Shown piece after piece: positions 46,446 through 59,363 of a stretch of DNA of 64,000 nt; position 1 is the stretch's first letter, and every line of letters begins with the position of its first letter. The notes below the pieces were generated by a model. That model was not told where the DNA came from. It saw only the letters and a program-made list of their open reading frames with translations, and did no database searches. Location of the stretch: contig CAJNOJ010000284.1 in assembly GCA_905250025.1 (NCBI GenBank), positions 1 through 64,000 on the forward strand, written 5' to 3'. The stretch is from Adineta ricciae (taxonomy: Eukaryota > Rotifera > Eurotatoria > Adinetida > Adinetidae). A program made the translations under genes and the position numbers.

Positions 46446-49400
46446 ATGTCGAAAGCAGAAACCCCGCGAGAACATGTATGGAAATATTTAATGCCTTATA
46501 AATATAAATCGTTTCTTTAGAATAAATCTCAATCAAATTCACCAACGCATTCGAAACCAAACGGCGCATCACCCACATCACCCGACATTAAATCTAAAAT
46601 GAAAGGAATATTTGCTCGGCAGGCTCCTCGTACTGATCCTTTAACACAAGTGGTTGTGTGTAAACGTTTAGCTAAAATGCCAATGATCTTTCTTGCTGTA
46701 AGAAATTCGTTAACATTCGTATATAAAGAAAATTCTTTTGCTTGCTGAATAGAAACGTCGACAAATACGTAAAATAGGTATTGAAAATCTCGATCAACCG
46801 TATACAGATGATAATGCCGGTCTAATGGCTACATTGGTATCACCGGAGGCATTTGCATTTGAACATGAAGCTGGAACGTTTGATGAATACACCCAGAAAG
46901 TATTTAGTCAAATGATAAACGACAGATTTTCGCTCAATTTGTCTTATTTTAGTTGGAAGAAGCATTAACAATGCTGAGAAATATGAAACGTGAAGAGTAC
47001 GAAAGTCAAACTGCCTTAAAAGTCCTTCGATTCTTGGAAAATCTCATCCATCAACCCAAAGAATGGATATCAGGAGCAAAGTTAAAACTATCCGAAATGA
47101 AGTTTCCAGGTAGAAACATTCGATTTTCTATGGAAATCATCTTCTTACACATTTATATTTGAATAGAAACGGCAATGACATTCATGCATAGTTACAAAGA
47201 GAAAGGCTATTTAGTTCGACGAATTGTCTTTGTTCATAGTATATTACTCTACAACTCGATGAGTAATTTTACCGATCATGAATTTGACAAAGAGGGATTA
47301 ATTCGAATGGTTTGTACGAATCAATTTTGAATAATTTTCTTGATTTGGATTGTTTAGCAAGCAGCCGGTGCTGGTTTTATTGAATTTGCATGTGAAATTC
47401 TCAAAGATCCTTCATTTCTTGAATCATTAAAAAAATGTTATGTTATCGATGGTCCACCAGAGACGGTGACTAATGATGATTTCAACAATTATCAAGTTTG
47501 TTCTACCCAAAATTCATTTTCCGTTAGAAAAACTTTCTCTTGTAGAAAATTCTCTATATTTGTGATGCAGCTTTGACAATTCTCTACAATATGGCGAACT
47601 TACCCGAATTAAAAATTCATTTTCGCGAGTGCAATGCCACTAATGTATGTATAACGATTCAAAACAAACCTATCAAAAGCTCATCAACTTTCCTATTAAA
47701 AACTCATATTCACCTACGAATCAAACTTCTTACCTGTTTCATAGATCATAGCCGAGTATACCAAATTACCCTCAGATACTGTTGTTGTGCAAACATCTGA
47801 AACCTGTACCGATGATGATTATATTACCAGTGTGAAAGAATTACAAGATGTTGTCAGTGCAATCCGTGTGACGTCAAGTTTATTACTTCCGTTAATAATC
47901 AATGAAGATGAAGATAATATTCTAGCAGCGAATACATCAGGTACAAAGCAATGCGTTGAAGGAGATTTGATTTTGAAACGAGATGTTTAGATGTGTTACC
48001 GTTATTATCGGAAATGATCCGAATGTACAATCAAAATGGTCAAAGATTTTACGGATTTTCGTTTATTGAATTAGTTGACGGATTATCGAAGTTGATGGTT
48101 CGTGGTCGAACACATAAGTTTATTGATCAGAATCTTGTCAATATTCTTTTGAATATTCTGGAAGATTCAAATCAAGATGTTTCTCTTCTTGAATGTGTTT
48201 CTAATGCAATATTGAACGCATCATTTGACGAAAAAGTGCAAACATTTCTTGATTCGGAACGTGCAATCGAAATTATAACTTCAACGAGAAATAATTCTCC
48301 AAGTCAATTGGTGCAAAAGAATTGTGAAGCTATTCTCTGGACACTAAATCGCCTTTCACACCGACGTAAAGATGAAATAATCATACAATATCCGATCTAT
48401 CGTGAAAAATATGCCTATTTCAATTCGTAGGTGTGTCACCAGTGGAAAAAACAAATAGTTCGAAAGGTCATATCATGATTTCATACAATCGATCAGTGAC
48501 AGCAATGTGCTTAAAGATCCGTGATCGCTTAAAGGTAAAGAGTGATTTATTGAGATGGATTTGATAGATCAACGGATGTTTTCAGACTTTGAATTATACT
48601 GTGTGGCTTGACGTTGACAATATCAATGGCGGAGTTTTAGCATCCATGGCTGAAGCGGTAGAGAAGTCTTTTATCGTTTTGATCTGTATGAATGAACAGT
48701 ACAAACAAAGTTACTATTGTCGACTGGGTTCGTACTCATCTTTGAAATTCAGCTAGTTTATTCGCTTTTTTTTCTCGATTTTTAGAAGCAGGTATGAATT
48801 GAAAGATGATCTCTGACTTATGGTTGCTTGTTTTTCTTTTCAAAACAAAAAGAATATGCAACAGAACTGAGAAAACCGTGTATACCTTGTCTGATGCAGC
48901 CACGATTTCGACCATATGGATGGGTAAATTGCTTTTACAATTCGAATTTATTGCTTATGACTGATTTTTATGTCTAGCTTGGAATTATAAAGGGAGCAAA
49001 GATTCATGTTGATTTCGCCACATTACCGTACGATACACTCTTTTTTCTCGATGATTTTTCTTGAGAATTTTCATTGTCAATAGATTTGAAGAAGCATTTG
49101 CAATATTAATTCGTGAAATCGAAACGATCAAACAAGATGATTCTTCACTTAGTACATCTAACGATGACAAAACCAACCGAGCACTTCATCAACTACACAG
49201 CACGGGCATCTCAACAACAGATACTCTCCGTAATGCTCTCGGTAAGCATTCCTCTTCAATTGTTCATGAAAATCTCATTCGTCTCTTTTTTAAGAACCAA
49301 AAGCGAGCACCGAAATCAAGTTCTCACTCGAACCTCCACGTCATATTAGGGATTGGGATGTATCGGCAGTGAAAACGTGGCTTGAAGGAATCGGGTTAAT

Positions 49401-49637
49401 GAAGTAAGTTCGATAATAACAAAGTCATTTCTTCAGGTGAGAATCTTTCTTTACTTTAGTTTGGAACGAGCGTTTGTAAATATTGATGGAAAGTTACTCT
49501 GGCGTTTGTACCAAATGAAACAAACCGCTACTAATTCGTATTACAAGTTTTTAGACAAATATTTCGATCGAATTCAATTAGCACACATGAGTGATACATT
49601 AAAATTTGACTACGAACTCGATTTATTGTTTCAATAA
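46446..49637 (+). CDS. ARM-TIR-SAM protein (SARM1-related parts in a different order)
   Basis: Seventeen exons: 46446-46475, 46521-46697, 46753-46899, 46953-47109, 47167-47309, 47358-47495, 47546-47644, 47745-47940, 47991-48365, 48431-48534, 48586-48727, 48786-48791, 48853-48923, 48978-49027, 49084-49241, 49295-49403, 49460-49637; 759 residues. Residues about 70-480 are helical armadillo-like repeats (for example VNILLNILEDSNQDVSLLEC). A TIR domain follows at about 500-660: IMISYNRSV, YTVWLDVDNINGG, SFIVLICMNEQY, then CRLEAEYA carrying the glutamate expected for NAD cleavage, and a FEEAFAILIREI last helix. The C-terminal part (about 680-745) is SAM-like: WDVSAVKTWLEGIGLM ... IDGKLLWRLYQM. SARM1 itself is ARM-SAM-SAM-TIR. 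Likely cytosolic, in innate immune or NAD-dependent stress signalling; catalysis is inferred, not shown. Confidence 0.85.
48786..48791 (+). other. 6-nt microexon in the TIR domain
   Basis: AAGCAG between a TTTTTAG acceptor and GTATGA donor. With it the junctions read CTG G|AA GCA G|AA TAT, giving L-E-A-E-Y, which fits the conserved TIR helix. Without it the frame is kept but two residues are lost. Confidence 0.7.
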
Positions 49638-50310
49638 CGTTTGACAAGATTTTTTATATTTCTTTCGGAACATTTTTACTTCTTAAATCTCAATAAAAAC
49701 GATCTTTTTGATTGCCGAGTTTGTTCACACGAAATGCAACAATATTGTTAACTATATTTGGACTTATTCGATTAGGACTAAAACAACGGAGAAAATAAGT
49801 CGTAATAGAATTATTGGTTCTTTCATTGAAACATTTATGCTGATTGAATTATTGATTTCAAACAAGTTTTTCGTATTGATAATTAATCTATTTTTGGCAT
49901 CCGATAATGTCAAGAAAGAATTTGATTAGTCTTCGAATTAAAAAGATGATTTTCAAGTGCTTCTACTTCTCCTCACAGTAGAAACAAAAGCAATTCTATT
50001 AAATTCAAGGATTATCATTCATCATCGAACGAACAAGCAAACAATCGTTCCAATACGTATAATTGATGATCACACTTTATAATTAAGTATATCGATCTCA
50101 TACATGTGAGATTCCCATAAGGGAAATGAAGTTGCTTTCCTTTTGCAATGACAAGAATAACGATGATTTGTCATAACAAAAGTTTGTTTAATGTTTCTGT
50201 TCAATTCTTAAAGTTAGATAAGAATAAAACGTTTGGCATCTCGTAGCGACATCATTTCCACTTAATCAACATTGTCAAAGATGACTTTTTTCTAGACCAA
50301 TCAAGATTCT
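49638..50310. other. Intergenic, no gene seen
   Basis: AT-rich, short frames only. The AATAAA-type signal for the ARM-TIR-SAM gene lies near 49690. Promoter of the following adhesion gene presumably here. Confidence 0.4.
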
Positions 50311-53300
50311 ATGTCATTTTTTTGCGGCCGGGGAGAAATAATCATCATCATCATCATCAAAATACTCGTTCTATGTCTTCTTGCTCGATGTTGCGTTCTC
50401 CCATTTTCTCTATCAATAGCCTCTATGAATGATGGCAGAGTAAAGCAAGGTATTAGCCTGTTGTTAATCTATCAACTAACTTCTGTCATATATGTCCCTG
50501 TAATTTGCTGAATACGATACATTTGCGAATAAAGGCATGTTTTTCGTATAAAACGCAATAGCTTTCTCCTGCAATTATTAGTGAAAATCATTTGAGTTCG
50601 ATGTGTTTTCTCTAGATGGGGATGTTTTTATCTGTACAGCATGAATGGGTTGGATTATAGTTGTTGTTATTTTTCTGTCATTTTTTTAGTACTTGTCTCT
50701 TTCTCGTTCTGTCGATCGTTGACATCTTTCATTAGCTAAACTAGCAAGAGTTCTTGGAACTACGGAATGATTTTTCTCTTCTGCTATCGACTCTCTGCTA
50801 TCGATCGTATGGGATGTGTGGATAAGAAACACAGAAGAAAAGGAAAGAAGAAAGAAAAGAGCTATATAAATCTCTCGAGATGAGCATTCTTTTCTCTTCT
50901 ACATCGTCTCTTTTTTTTGTCAATACTTGCCTAAACATCTTAGTTTTTCCTATTATCAAATGGTTTATTCATGATATGAGTGATGACGAATAAGTCGAGT
51001 TTGTAAGCATTGAATCTCGCAGAAATCGACGAAAAAATCTGGATGAGAAGAATGCGCTGATTTCATTGCAGTAAGTTAATAACGAAAGAAGATACTTGTG
51101 CTGTAGTCAGATTTCTCAGCAAACTAATTTATTTCTATAAAAGAAAGAAAAATAAAGACAACAATGTTGAATACCGCAAAAAGAAAAACGGAACACCTTC
51201 ATTTCTTTTCCGCATAGAAAATTACCTTGATAGAATGAGCCAATCGAGCAGTCGATTTGACTGAATTTGTAGGAAAAGCAAAGAACGAGTTGTTAGAGAA
51301 GAAAAGAGAAGAGAATGTAGTTATACGAAGCGACATAACATTAGCAGCCAATCTCAAGCTCGAAAGTGCCTTCATCAAGTTTGTCAATCGTTCATAAATA
51401 ATAAATCTTATTGCGTTTTAGATGTTACTGGAGTATTCATATATTTAATAAAAAAAAAAGAAGTCAAAATAGACGAATGATCTTATCAAATTTTGTATAT
51501 AATTTCCTTTTCTTCTCCATTGTATATTCAAGTAATTATATTTACTTTACGAATAGGAACCGGTAAGGAAATCGCATTTTCTATTGTTTAGTTCCAATAC
51601 CACCGACAATCATCACCGAACCTGATTCTGAAATTGTTTTTGACTCACGTTTGAATCTCGAATTACCTTGTCTTGCTCAAGGTGATCCAACGCCAAGTTA
51701 TACCTGGACTAAAAATGGACAGGTGTATAATCTCAATACTCAAAATAATCGTGTGATGATGACTGCTGATTCAGGAACTTTGATTTTCACTCAACCGGAA
51801 AGTCTTGATCAAGGATGGTATCAGTGCAACGCAACAAATGATTGGGGTACAAATCGATTGAATAGAAGTCTTCAGAAGATCGTTATATTGATTGCTTTAG
51901 GTACGGCGATATCACGTAAAGTTTATGTACTTCAGGCAGAACTGGGTGAATTTTCGACATATGACAAACCTCAAGAGATTTCTGTACGCCGTGGTGATTC
52001 ATTGAGAATTCCGTGCAAATCACCGATCGCTACGCCTGATCCAGATATTTATTGGACAGATAGTACCAACGCGGGTGATCAATTGGGTTTTCGTGTGACG
52101 AATCCACGTATTCAACAAGATTATCATGGTTTGTGAAATAAAATGTTCTAATTAAAGATGAAAGTTGATCCTCTTTTCAAGGAAACCTCTATTTTCTCAA
52201 CGTGAAAGATGAAGATGAGCGAAAACAGTTTGTGTGCAATGTTTTATCACGCCAATTGAATCTCATTCGTCGCGGTTCGACTACTCAATTGAAAATTATA
52301 AAATCCGAACCAATCGAACGGAAACCATTGAGGTTATGGGCCTCGAACGCAACTCAAACCGCTCTCAAAGGTCAGACATTATCTTTAAAATGTATTTTCG
52401 GTGGTTTGCCAACACCGCATGTCAGCTGGAGAAAAACTCATGGTTCCATTCCTGAGAAACGCTCAACACTAAATCTCGAAAAACAAGAACTAATCATAAC
52501 AGATCTTCAATACGAAGACGCTGGTGTCTACGAATGTCGTGGACACAACGGTAAGCGAAAGGCCAGAGCATTTTCTTTATCAATATACGGAATCTTCTAG
52601 AATTTGGTTATGATGTCTTCAGTATTAATGTTCAAGTCGATTCTGCTCCGTATTGGATTGGAAAACCGAAAGATATCAACATTGCTGAAGGCGAAACTGT
52701 CGATGTGATTTGCAATGCCGAATCTCGACCAAGTCAACAAGAAATTCAATGGTTGAGGAACGGCATTCCCATCGAGGATAGACGTGTACCGTATAATCCA
52801 TCTCGTCGTCTTCGGAAAAACCGCTTGACAATACAAAATGTAACAAAACTTGATACAGCTGTTTATCAATGTAATATATCGAATATACATGGTTTTGTTT
52901 ATACAAATTTCTTCGTAAATGTTATGTGTAAGCTTCTGAATATTTGCGATTGATAAGATGGATCTATTGGTTATTTTCCTTTTTTGTTCGCAGCACAAAA
53001 GCCAGAAATTCAGCGTGGACCGGAAGCACTCTACCGTGTTGTTGAAGGGAAAAATGTCGTTTTACCTTGTGAATCATTTGGCATACCTATGCCTAAGGTC
53101 TATTGGAAAAAACGTGATCGGATTATAACTGGTGGAAAGTACGTAATTGATTGACATTCTTCCGCTTTTCTTTCTCCTTTCTATTATCTATTCATATCGT
53201 ATATAAACATCCGTATGTAAGTATGTCCATTACATTATCTTACATTCCGATCAATATGAACAGACGCAGACAAAGAGAACCGAATGAGAATTAATACTTT

Positions 53301-56300
53301 TTTAATCCTAATTCGAGGGCGTGTTTTATGCTTGATTGATTTCATTGTTTGACATTTTGATAGGTATTCGTTATCGAAAGATGGAAATTTGACCATCCGA
53401 GGAGTATCAGCATCGGATAATGGAGTTTATACTTGCAACGCAACGAATAAATTCGGTTTTGCTACACGGAATACAACATTGAATGTGAAACAGAAAACGC
53501 GTATCAAAACTCGACCGAATAATCTCGAAGTTCGTCGAGGTGCCAATGCAATTTTTCAATGCTCGGCTAGTGCTGATCAAACGCTAGGCTTAACTGTCGA
53601 TTGGTATAAAGATGGTGAACTGTTGACTTATACTGGTCGATTTATCAAGGATACGATCGATCCAAATCAATTAAAGATTGTTGATGTGCAATTCGACGAT
53701 GCAGGTTCATATGTATGTCGTGCAAGTACAGATATCGACTTTGACGAAGCAACTGCCACACTGGTTGTGCAAGATCGACCAAACAAACCGACGATAACAA
53801 AAATTATGTGTAATGGAACGTCGGATCAGCCATTTGCTATTGTTCAATGGGCAGGAACAGGTTGATTTTTTCTTCGAAGAATCAATTTCAATCGAGTTTT
53901 GTTTTAAATATCGTTTAGGTGATAATAACGCTCGAATCTTGTACTATGAATTGCAATACAATACATCATTTCAAGTCAATGATTGGACTTCTGTACCCAT
54001 TGAGCAGAAACGAAAATCTTTCAATGAAATCAAATCGCAAGATGGTTCGAATACGTTAGAACCCAAAACGACCAGTAAGAACTATTCTCGATTTTCTTTC
54101 GTTGAAGAATTCAAATAATTACTCGTAGTTTTTAAAACGACACACTTGCCTGCAAATCAAAATGATCTACGTGTCGCATTGGCATGTTGGACCAACTATA
54201 CATTTCGTATCATAGCCTACAATCGTATTGGCGCAAGCGATCCAAGTCCGATATCGGAATCAATGTGTTCAACCAAAGCATGTCGACCGAAAACCAATCC
54301 AGCACAAGTGAAGGCATCTGCTACGCAATCATCACCTCTATTAATCGAATGGGAGGTACGAAACAAAAGGATTTTATCGGATTTCTTATTGAATCAATCA
54401 ATTTTCTATAGAGTATGCCAGCCATTCAGTGGGGTGCACCAAAATTTTGGTATGAAGTTGGCTGGCGGCAAGCCCCCGTGGGTACAAAACCAGGACCATT
54501 TATTACCCAACATGTTAGTCCGCCGCAACGACAATTCTCAGTTCCAAGCTCAGTTATGAACATGCGATATGAATATTATGTGAAAGCTGTTAATCAACAG
54601 CCAGGAGGTAAGAGTTTTCCTTGAATTTCACTCCAGTTAATTTCTGAATTTTCTCTAGAATCCAATAGTACATATGCCACTGACAATCCAAAAACTAACA
54701 TCGCATTCGCTGGCGATTCAGGTAACTACCGAAGTCTGTTGATTGACATCGAACATCTCGCGATTGTATTGCTTTGATTTCTGATCCGATTACTAACAGT
54801 AATCAGACAACAATATTTTCTCATTAGAGCTTTTGTGCTTATCTTCTCTTTAATTGACATTTGCATGTTTTCTAGCTCCAACATATGTTCCACGCAATTT
54901 TCGTGTATTACATATGCTCGATAGTACTACAGTGCAGTTTGCGTGGGATCCGCCTCTACCTTCCGATGAAACCGATATTCGCGGTGTCATTAAAGGATAT
55001 CAGGTTGGTTTTTTTAATGTCTCCGATGTTTATGACATAGAAATTGATATGAATAGATTGAAGTCTTTCGACTTGATGATCCGGAAAGTACACGCCGTGT
55101 AGAATCAAATATACCAGCCAATCAAACTATGGCAACTGTATTTAATGCGCCACCAAATGCAGACGTGGGTGCACATATTTGTATTGAAACTGAAAGATAC
55201 TTTGGACCGACAAGTCCTGTCGTATGTGTTGAATCGAGTTTCATTAACAACAGAAATGATTATGCGATCTGTTAACGCTTTAGATACAATTTCCAACTAG
55301 AGAAGGTCGTCCAGGACCTGTAACTAATTTACGTGGTGTACCCTATACTAATAATGGTATATTTTTGCTTTGGGATCCACCAGACGATACTAATGGTATT
55401 ATTATCGGTTATCAAATTGATTACAAAGCAATCGATAGGTATTAACTGAATTTGAGCCAATGAACATAATTAAATAAGGACGTTCTCTTGACTTTAGCAT
55501 TGCTTCTCAACCTGATCTTGATCAACCTTCGATCTTACTTCGTGATGATACTCGTCGAAGTTATCTTCTTGGTAGCCTTAAGCCAGATACAAAATATCGT
55601 GTTCAAGTTCGCGCACGCACTTCAGTCGGCCTATCAACTAGTCCAGCTATCATCGAACTAACAACAAACCAAAGTCTTGGTAAATACAGCTATCAGAGAA
55701 AACCACTCGAATTCTTTTGCTATTTCTTAGTTCCATCGAAGCCAACGTTTACTGTTACTTATCGCGGAACAACATTTTTCAATATCTCATTCGATCCGAC
55801 CATTATGGCCGTACCCGGTAGCCTTTATTATGTACAATTCAAGGAAAACGATAAAGGTTCTCTCATTTGCATAACTAACTGACTTGTGATAAATGTTTTT
55901 TCGATTATTACAGAAGGTCTCGCTTTGTTCAAGAAATCATATGCTGTATCGAATGAACGTAATATTCTGGTCAATTCCCTCGAACCGGGAAAAACTTACA
56001 CGGCAATCTTAGTAGCTGGCGACGGCATCGAAGGTGAAACGAAAAGTGATCCGCAAATGGTTACAACGTTAAGCAAGGGTATGTGTTATTCTTTGTATTT
56101 TACCGAATGATTCTCTCCAGAGAATTTTGTGAATTGACTAATAAATGTGATAGTTCCAGATGCGATAGAGTGACATAGCCAATGATCATTATGATTGCTT
56201 CTTGACTGTAACCGATGGAAAATAGACGATCGCGAAGAAAAAAAAACTACGAGAATAGACAAGTCTGAAGAATAATCAAAGCAAGAAGGATAAGCGAAGA

Positions 56301-57836
56301 ATTGAGAAAAAAAAACTAGATAATAATGCTTCCGTTAAGGGTTAGAACATCGATGCGAGACGAAGAAGATGAAAAGAAAGAAGGAAAACGCTTGTACAAT
56401 ACTGACAGTATGCGAGACTTGGTTATATGAGATAAGAGAAGAATAAGGAAATGCAATGAGAGAAAAAAGAAGAAGAAGAAAGAGAGAAACGCTAGACACA
56501 TAAACATAACTATAAGCAACTCGTCGACAACGTTATTATTTGTGATTCGAGAAGTGTTAAATAATCGATGGATTGTATTCGTTCGCAGTTTGCTTGTTAT
56601 GTATGATGGATGATAAATGAGTGGTGTGTTATTGCAGCAGTCGACATCTCGGATCGAAAATCGATCCACACCTAAAACTATTTCAACGAATGAGACATTC
56701 GAACAGAATTGTACAACGATTGAATGTTTTGGTAAGTAGATATTTCTTATCAGACATCGAATGCAAAGAAAAAAAAATAAAAAGAAACTTCTGTTCTTAG
56801 TTAATGAGATAATTCAATTACAAGAAAAATCATTACTTTTTTTAAAATTAGATCGTTCTCCTCAAGTAATAAGCTCACCTTGGTTCATTGGTCTCATTGC
56901 GGCAGTTGTGGTACTAATTATCATCATAGCCATTGTCTGCGGCATCATGAAACGTAAAGGTGGTAAATATTCAGGTAATCTATTTCCTGTTTGAATTTCA
57001 TTTGCATCGTCTCTTCTTCTTATTGTACTTTTACTAAACAATGTTTTTTACTGTAAGGAACGTACAAAGGTACAGACGATAAATCCTATTCTCCTTCTTG
57101 TAAATGCATGGATTTCATTAGTAGAGTATTGAAAGAGATGTGTGCATTCTTCTATATTTTCACTTATAGTTGACAAATCAAACCCATTTAATTCTCTCTA
57201 ACGAAGTAAACGATTTCAGTATCGATTGTTATATATCATTGTTACAGACTGAAAAGCACTTTTTTTGTTATTCTCTCGTTCCCTCCCATTTCTCTTGCTT
57301 CTGACTTCATTTATGCCTTCATTGATGAGAGATACGCGCGTCGCATGTTAGCTAGATTTGGAGAATGTCGATGTCTGTGCTGTTGTTCTTGCCATTGACA
57401 TTGATAATGATAGTATTTCTTTCCTTTGATTTCATTCCGCCAGAAACCAAAAACGAAAACAAAACGAGATTAGTTAATTAACTGAATTAATGTTCTATCG
57501 TATTTTCTTCTTCTAGTTCAAGACAAAGAAATGCTCCATGGACCAAGTGGATACGGTGATGACGAAGGTAAATTCACCGAATACTATCGTGCTGTTGGCG
57601 ATCTATCAATTAGACAAAGTCGAACATCGCTAAACAATGGCGATGATCGCGACTCAATGGAAGAATTTAATGAAGAAAAAGATCGCGGTCGTTTCACCGA
57701 AGATGGTTCCTTTATTGGACAATATGGACGTGATGATAAGCGACGTACTTACTTAGCCAAATATGACGAAAGTCTTGGTTTAACAAGTGACAGTCCCAAT
57801 ACTAATAATCAAGGAAAATCTGCATCTCCGGTATAG
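50311..57836 (+). CDS. L1CAM/neuroglian-type adhesion receptor (6 Ig, 5 FN3, TM, FIGQY tail)
   Basis: Proposed exons: 50311-50449 (signal peptide), 51592-51846, 51901-52128, 52182-52550, 52601-52927, 52994-53138, 53364-53860, 53919-54074, 54129-54355, 54412-54607, 54659-54721, 54876-55003, 55057-55221, 55284-55438, 55498-55679, 55731-55856, 55914-56078, 56852-56974, 57517-57836; phases close to 1321 residues, as for neuroglian. Six Ig domains show paired cysteines (LPCLAQG/YQCNATN, RIPCKSP/FVCNVLS, LKCIFGG/YECRGHN, VICNAES/YQCNISN, LPCESFG/YTCNATN, FQCSASA/YVCRAST). Five FN3 domains follow. The TM segment is SSPWFIGLIAAVVVLIIIIA, then KRKGGKYS. The cytoplasmic tail has the ankyrin-binding GSFIGQYGRDD motif. 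It mediates neuronal cell-cell adhesion and links to the spectrin cytoskeleton. The signal exon lies behind a 1.1-kb intron and is the least certain link. Confidence 0.88.
51557..51562 (+). other. Candidate 6-nt mini-exon before Ig1 of the L1CAM-type gene
   Basis: GAACCG flanked by ACGAATAG and GTAAGG keeps frame between the signal exon and Ig1 (phase 1 to phase 1). It lies where vertebrate L1 genes carry a neural-specific mini-exon. The flanking signals are reasonable but such a small match can arise by chance. Confidence 0.3.
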
Positions 57837-58268
57837 GGAATCAATCTTCTGTTTCTTCTGTATAAATCTTCTTCGTATTTTCATTGTTGAAAAAACGGAT
57901 ATTTTAGTCGGTTTTTCTTTTTCTTTTGCATTTCTTATTTTCTCCATTAACAAAACAAGTCTAGATTAGAACAGTTCCATACTTTTATTAGGTAATCAAA
58001 GCAGTTTTTGTGTCTTCGTTTGTTTGTTTTTCTTCTTCTTCCTTTTGTTATTTATAAATATTTTGTGCGCACAACAACAAATACAAACATGTTTGTTTAC
58101 TTGTTCTTCGAACGTCAAATATGTTCTTCATCTGAAAAGAAAAACGAACAGTTCAGACAAAGCCACTCTCTACATCATCAGTCATCGAACATTCTTGCTT
58201 ATCGATTTTCTTTGATATAACTTGTACGATTTGAAACCTGTCATTAAATGCTAATTAGCCTTTCATAA
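57837..58268. other. Short tandem intergenic region
   Basis: 432 bp between the adhesion gene stop and the LIM gene start, both plus strand. T-rich, no gene seen. Confidence 0.5.
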
Positions 58269-59363
58269 ATGTGCGCCAAATCTACGAAAACAGTACTTGT
58301 CAAGTAGAGATTACACAGTCATTTATCATTCGTGTGTTGTTTTCTCATCTAATAGATGCAAAACATGCACGAAAGACATCGTTTTCGACGAAGAATATTT
58401 ACTTGATGGTGAAGACGTTGTTCATATTCAATGTTATCTCTGTTCGCATTGTCAAACTTCGTTAGCCGGTCGATTTTACTATCGAAATAAAGATCCGCGT
58501 AGTGATGGAAAACCGAATTTAGTCTGCGAATCGTGTTATTACCGACTTGCACCGGTTTGTTTCCAGTGTTTGAAAATTATTGAAGATATTTCATTGAGAT
58601 ATGGCGAACGAATCTTCCATCCGAATTGTTTTCTTTGTCACCGTTGTCAAAAACCATTTCAAGGGCAATTAGTTTATCCATATCAAAATCAGGTTTTTTG
58701 TTCGAAGTGTTATCCTCTTGTACAAAATGAATTTCTTCCTGCTTCGAATACGATTTTAATATCACGATGCTCGGTTTGTCGGAAACAATTTCAAGCAGGC
58801 GATCTGATTACTGAACATCGAGTAAAGACAAGTCGAGCTTTGCCTTTTCCGACATGATCGCTGATTGTTTTCATTAGATTGAGTTACCAAGGGATAAGAT
58901 CGAGGAGAAATCGATGAATACCATTCTCTGTATGCATAATTCATGTTTTGTTTGTGAAATTTGTCATAGAAACCTCTCGAATTCGGTTTATTACCTACCG
59001 AATTCAGTTGATGAAGATAGTCAACAGATGAAATTTCAATGTGAAAAATGTCATCAGACATCCGCGACGCTTTGTTCGGTAAGTTATTCGAAAAAGAAAA
59101 CCAAAGAGAAAGAAATCATCGAACATAGATATGCTTCAAGCCATCGGATGAATTGATGGTCGTATTTAATCGTCGATGGTATCATGAGCAATGGTAAATA
59201 CGAATGAAATCAATAAAAATTACCCTTTCTGTTTAGTTTTAAATGTAAAAATTGTCAATACAATCTGAAACACCTTCCTCGAATCGTTGTTGAACCGGAT
59301 GGATTAATGTGTGAGCGTTGTTTCAAAGTTATTCATGAGCAAAAAGAACAAGAACAGTTATAA
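58269..59363 (+). CDS. LIM-domain protein (four LIM modules, some irregular)
   Basis: Five exons: 58269-58303, 58356-58821, 58878-59078, 59141-59193, 59237-59363; 293 residues starting MCAKSTKTVLVKCKTC. Zinc-binding pairs recur as CKTC/HIQC/CSHC/CESC, CFQC/HPNC/CHRC/CSKC, CSVC with a later CFVCEIC and CEKC, and a final CHQT...HEQCFKCKNC with CERC. The pattern is a string of LIM zinc fingers with almost no other sequence, as in FHL and PINCH adaptors, which dock on focal adhesions and actin. The third and fourth modules have long inserts, so I do not assign an orthologue. The last two exons are small and phase 2 linked. Confidence 0.75.

Noticed and set aside
48366-48440. Apparent frameshift between the ARM and TIR parts
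   Set aside because: A 65-bp GT-AG intron (48366-48430) restores phase exactly; no frameshift is needed.
51199-51387. Minus-strand ORF resembling a mitochondrial targeting peptide, and a plus-strand frame ending IKFVNRS
   Set aside because: Both strands are open for about 150 bp, neither has a convincing splice partner, and the segment lies in the first intron of the L1CAM-type gene. Left unassigned.
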